From positions 1 through 64,000 of the forward strand of contig DATBHX010000148.1 of assembly GCA_036557225.1 (NCBI GenBank): a DNA stretch of 64,000 nt, given 5' to 3'. Each line of letters opens with the position of its first letter. Position 1 is the first letter of the stretch. The notes beneath the pieces were generated by a model. That model saw nothing but the letters and a program-made list of their open reading frames with translations, was not told the origin of the DNA and made no database searches. Shown one piece after another: positions 60,998 to 64,000 of this stretch. The stretch is from Angelobacter sp036557225 (GTDB lineage Bacteria; Acidobacteriota; Terriglobia; Terriglobales; Acidobacteriaceae). The translations under genes and the position numbers were made by a program.

Positions 60998-63757
60998 TCA
61001 ATCTCCGGCAATGCTGTGGCGATGGTGATCGCCTGGCATGACCTTGATGTCTGTTGGCTCGGTTTCTTCAGCTTCGACACGTGCAGCCGGCCGCAACGGC
61101 AACGAGTCCACCAGCAGCTCCACCGCCCAGCTTTCCCCTTGTGAGTCTTTGGGGAAAGCATCGGCTCCGGGAAGCACTTCATCCAGGTGAAAGCGCTCGA
61201 GATCACCGGCAGCAATCGCGCGGAGAATCGGGATAAAAAGAGGTGAAGTGAAGTCCACGTATTGCGGCTTGATGCGATAGCTCTTTACCAGAGGATGGAG
61301 CGCTCGTTCATCAACAAATGCGCGCTCAGGAAGCCCTCGCCGGCGCCGCCACTGGTGGATCGCGCGAAATACTTCCACATCATTTGGCTGATCAAGACAT
61401 TGGCGCAACTCCGCCATGGGCATGCTCCAGGCACGGCGATGCAAAACGACATTGCCGATGATGGTCCTGTCCTGTTCCACCATCCCATCGACTTCACGCG
61501 TAAACGGCTTGGGGAAAATCGCCATCAGTTCGGTTGGACCAAACGAACACAGAAACTTCACCAGTGTTGGCATGTAGTCATAGGAGCCCACGCCAAGATA
61601 GATGGGCAGGAAACGTTGCCCTTTCAGCTCACGGATCTCCGGCCAACCGTCCGCTTGCAGTGTGATCACAAGCTCTCTCAAGGTCACACGTTGATCTGCC
61701 GGAACACCGGCGCGCGCTCCGGTAAGCGTGAGCACTTTGGGTGTCTGTTGTACGTGAACATTCAGCGTATCGCCCTGAATATGTTGAATGTCGAGCAGCG
61801 GGACTTCTTCACCATCCATCACAAAGGTGCCACGATCGCTTAAATGGCGCGCGTAATCTTCCTGCAAGTCTGCCGTCATGAGAGGTGTGTAGCGGCTCGC
61901 AAAACGGCCTGTCCCCTCTTTTACGCGGTTGAGCACCCATAGAGATCCATCGGCCGAACCAGCCTGGAGGAAAAGAGAAGCCCCGCAATGACCTGCAAAG
62001 AATTTTCCCGGCACGTTGGCCAGAGCAGCGTTTAATGCATCGGCGGAAACGTAGTGCGCGTCCTTTCCTTCGCGCAGGCAGGAATTCAGGGCGGACACAG
62101 CTGACTCGCGGGTCACGGCCAGCCGTTTCAGTACGTCCAGCCCGCGCGGATTCCATGTCCCCTTCCAGCTCTCTCCATCGCGAGTTTGTTTCTGGAACTT
62201 CATGAAGTCCTGCCATAACAGGCGGGACTTGTCGATCGCTTCCAGAACAGGAATCTGGCGCCGGTCCGGATACTGCTCACGGAGAAATGCTCCCAGAGTG
62301 TAAAGAAAATCGATTTGATGATCGAACAGACGCGCAAACCGTACGATCGGCGCGATACTCCTGAGAGCCTGCTGCAATGGCCGTTTTGGGGCGCGAACCA
62401 CGGGGGCGTTACATCGATCTTTCGGTGCGCACCAGACGTCCTGATAGATGTCGTGATAAGAAATCACGGGAAAGCTCATGCCCTCCGGCATCTTTCCGAG
62501 CTTTGCCGCGCTTTGCAAAAGGCTGGAAACAAGCTGGTTCAATTCCACGAAGCTGCCGGTTGGGTCTTTGGATTCAAGAAAGCCGTCTTCCAGGACCAGC
62601 AAGCGCTCCAGCAGACCAATGAACGATTTCAATTCCTGATCCGGCGGAAGAAGGCGCAGATCGTGAACCATGGTCCTTTCCAGATGGCCTTCATCTGCAT
62701 GCCACGGAGTAATCAGGTTCAGGAAGCCAAGGTCGATGAGCTCATCAAGACGCGCGGCGGTGTCGGTGAATGCAGCGTCTTCCGGGGCCTTGCCGGAAAG
62801 AGCACAAACAAGTTCGCCGTATGGCATGGATCCGAGCGCAAGCAGCTTCTGTGCGCGATCTGCCAGGTCATCCGTCAGGGATATGCGAACGAGGCTTTCT
62901 TTGTGGTAGAGAAGTTTGTTGTCTTGCGGGTCATGGCGATAGTGGCCGCCGCGCCGGAAGAGGAGCCGGCCATCCTGCATCGTGATCACGGAGTTGCTAA
63001 CGGCAACGGCGCATCTGTCGCGCCAGGGCCGGTAGCGCAGCAGCATGTCTCCACAGCGGTCAAACACATGCCGGCGCAGACGGACCAGAGACCGATGTGA
63101 CCAAGCCCCGGGAGCAAGTGTGAGAGAAGTTACGTCATCTTTGACATGACAAAGACCCACCGGAGTAAAGGTTGAGAATGGCGACAACTTGAGAGCCGCG
63201 CGGCTCACATATCTGAGCAGCGTGGACACCAGGCGCTTCTCACGGCGGCCATAGTCTTTCGGCCCTACTTGGCGCAGGCGACCTACCTCTTTGGCTACTA
63301 CGCCGCTGCTGACCGCGAGCCCGCAGGTGAACATCGGTTGATTCAAGACAGAGGCAAGCAGTTGCTGCTGGTCTGTTACAGCCTTTTCAAACGCTGCGGC
63401 AAACGCGAGCTTCGCGGCGCGGATCGTCCTCTCAGTCTCCACAACTTGGTTGGCTAGATTGCCGGCAGCGGCTTCCACGAGCCGCCATTCCGGTTTTTGC
63501 TGATACGCACTCAAGGAACGGCCGTTGTAACAGTCCCGTTTGACCGCCAGCAGGGCGTGTCGAACCTGCGGCTCCGCGCCATGGATCGCTGCGAAAAGCC
63601 GGTCTACCAGATCGTCACACTTCTTCCGGTAGGTCTTTTCCAATTCGTCAATACGGTCCAGTTGTTCAGATAAAGACGTTGCCAGGCCCTCGATAATGCT
63701 GCAGGAAAGGCCGCTCAGACGAGCGATGATGGGATCCTGTGCGCCGCGCAGGTTCAT
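60998..63757 (-). CDS. LanB-type dehydratase, glutamylation domain (split LanB)
   Basis: A 919-residue protein of the lantibiotic dehydratase N-terminal family. Typical segments: RYVSRAALKLSPFSTFTPVG, VWVLNRVKEGTGRF-like context near residue 635, and KPQYVDFTSPLFIPILRAIA near the C-terminus. It lacks the SpaB-C elimination domain, which is encoded separately by two downstream genes, so the enzyme is of the split kind. It should use glutamyl-tRNA to glutamylate Ser/Thr in the precursor cores. The start overlaps the stop of the upstream gene (ATGA). The last 40 residues are acidic and extend past the domain. No LanC cyclase or YcaO is in the window. Confidence 0.9.
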   Translation of the reverse strand: MNLRGAQDPIIARLSGLSCSIIEGLATSLSEQLDRIDELEKTYRKKCDDLVDRLFAAIHGAEPQVRHALLAVKRDCYNGRSLSAYQQKPEWRLVEAAAGNLANQVVETERTIRAAKLAFAAAFEKAVTDQQQLLASVLNQPMFTCGLAVSSGVVAKEVGRLRQVGPKDYGRREKRLVSTLLRYVSRAALKLSPFSTFTPVGLCHVKDDVTSLTLAPGAWSHRSLVRLRRHVFDRCGDMLLRYRPWRDRCAVAVSNSVITMQDGRLLFRRGGHYRHDPQDNKLLYHKESLVRISLTDDLADRAQKLLALGSMPYGELVCALSGKAPEDAAFTDTAARLDELIDLGFLNLITPWHADEGHLERTMVHDLRLLPPDQELKSFIGLLERLLVLEDGFLESKDPTGSFVELNQLVSSLLQSAAKLGKMPEGMSFPVISYHDIYQDVWCAPKDRCNAPVVRAPKRPLQQALRSIAPIVRFARLFDHQIDFLYTLGAFLREQYPDRRQIPVLEAIDKSRLLWQDFMKFQKQTRDGESWKGTWNPRGLDVLKRLAVTRESAVSALNSCLREGKDAHYVSADALNAALANVPGKFFAGHCGASLFLQAGSADGSLWVLNRVKEGTGRFASRYTPLMTADLQEDYARHLSDRGTFVMDGEEVPLLDIQHIQGDTLNVHVQQTPKVLTLTGARAGVPADQRVTLRELVITLQADGWPEIRELKGQRFLPIYLGVGSYDYMPTLVKFLCSFGPTELMAIFPKPFTREVDGMVEQDRTIIGNVVLHRRAWSMPMAELRQCLDQPNDVEVFRAIHQWRRRRGLPERAFVDERALHPLVKSYRIKPQYVDFTSPLFIPILRAIAAGDLERFHLDEVLPGADAFPKDSQGESWAVELLVDSLPLRPAARVEAEETEPTDIKVMPGDHHRHSIAGD

Positions 63758-64000
63758 ATCGCTCTCCTCACATTTCCTGCTTCAGCCGAAATGCTGATCG
63801 GCGGAAGCTCTACGCTGGCGAGCAGCAGGTGGTGAACGAACGCCTCTTGCAGCGGAGGCATGCCAACCTGGTTCGCAAGACCATGCAAGATCTTGAACGT
63901 AGGCGGGAATGTCACATCATCAGTGAATGGGTCGAGGTCATATTCCTTACGTCCTTGAAATCCGCTGATATAAGAAGCGAATTCGCCCAACGCAACCGGC
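63754..64000 (-). CDS. Partial gene upstream of LanB, unknown
   Basis: The C-terminal 81 or so residues of a protein whose start lies beyond the right edge. The visible part contains FQGRKEYDLDPFTDDVTFPP, HGLANQVGMPPLQEAF and ends SAEAGNVRRAI. I recognise no family; it is not obviously LanC, YcaO or a transporter. Its stop overlaps the LanB start by four bases, so it belongs to the RiPP operon. The frame is open to the edge; a TTG at 63990 is probably not the true start. Confidence 0.65.
   Translation of the reverse strand, partial: PVALGEFASYISGFQGRKEYDLDPFTDDVTFPPTFKILHGLANQVGMPPLQEAFVHHLLLASVELPPISISAEAGNVRRAI

Noticed and set aside
60998..63757. Full-length LanB with its own elimination domain
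   Set aside because: The protein ends after the glutamylation-type region; the elimination domain is found in separate proteins at 57021-59074.
1..64000. CRISPR arrays, insertion sequences, tRNA or rRNA genes
   Set aside because: I looked for repeat-spacer patterns, transposase motifs and tRNA cloverleaf cores while reading and saw none; a dedicated scan was not possible.

Overview
The window reads as a chromosomal segment of an acidobacterium (Acidobacteriota, probably a soil Terriglobia-type organism). The evidence is an ADOP-type FtsX-like permease, a very large Oar-like TonB-dependent receptor with an N-terminal carboxypeptidase-regulatory-like domain, other exported proteins carrying the same domain, and many exported proteins of unknown function. 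I see no rRNA, tRNA, CRISPR array or insertion sequence.

Left edge (1-3.1 kb): a CmlA-like diiron oxygenase of the metallo-beta-lactamase fold next to a class I DAHP synthase, possibly the end of a natural-product cluster lying to the left. 3.5-16.5 kb: exported redox and surface proteins (small cupredoxin, 839-residue multicopper oxidase with an inserted module, di-heme peroxidase-like cytochrome with an oversized insertion, Ig-like and beta-propeller proteins, parvulin). Two paralogous Asp-rich mini-proteins, whose promoters carry the same phased direct repeats, lie at 6.8 and 16.2 kb. 17-21.3 kb: ABC exporter, methyltransferase and two subunits resembling molybdenum storage protein. 21.8-29.7 kb: two short AraC regulators, then a Tat-exported multicopper oxidase, SCO protein, exported protein, orphan solute-binding protein and thioredoxin-fold protein.

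29.7-45.1 kb: after an ADOP permease comes a coherent chitin/GlcNAc locus: GlmS-like isomerase (NagB-II role), TonB receptor, ROK kinase, LacI regulator, GH3 hexosaminidase, NagA and GH18 chitinase. LacI-type operators lie upstream of the receptor and between kinase and regulator. A strongly structured non-coding stretch precedes the isomerase gene.

45.1-53.8 kb: a leftward operon with a NusG/RfaH-like antiterminator, a DUF1702 protein, an iterative PKS with the enediyne layout KS-AT-ACP-KR-DH-PPTase, an enediyne-type hot-dog thioesterase and an AraC regulator. It looks like a reduced enediyne or polyene cassette.

54-64 kb: two exported proteins, then a leftward RiPP cluster running off the right edge: a LanB-type glutamylating dehydratase, four tiny precursors sharing a leader and a Cys/Ser-rich core, a helical protein of unknown role, and two separate thiopeptide-type (SpaB-C) proteins. 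The PKS operon and the RiPP cluster are the most novel parts of the window.
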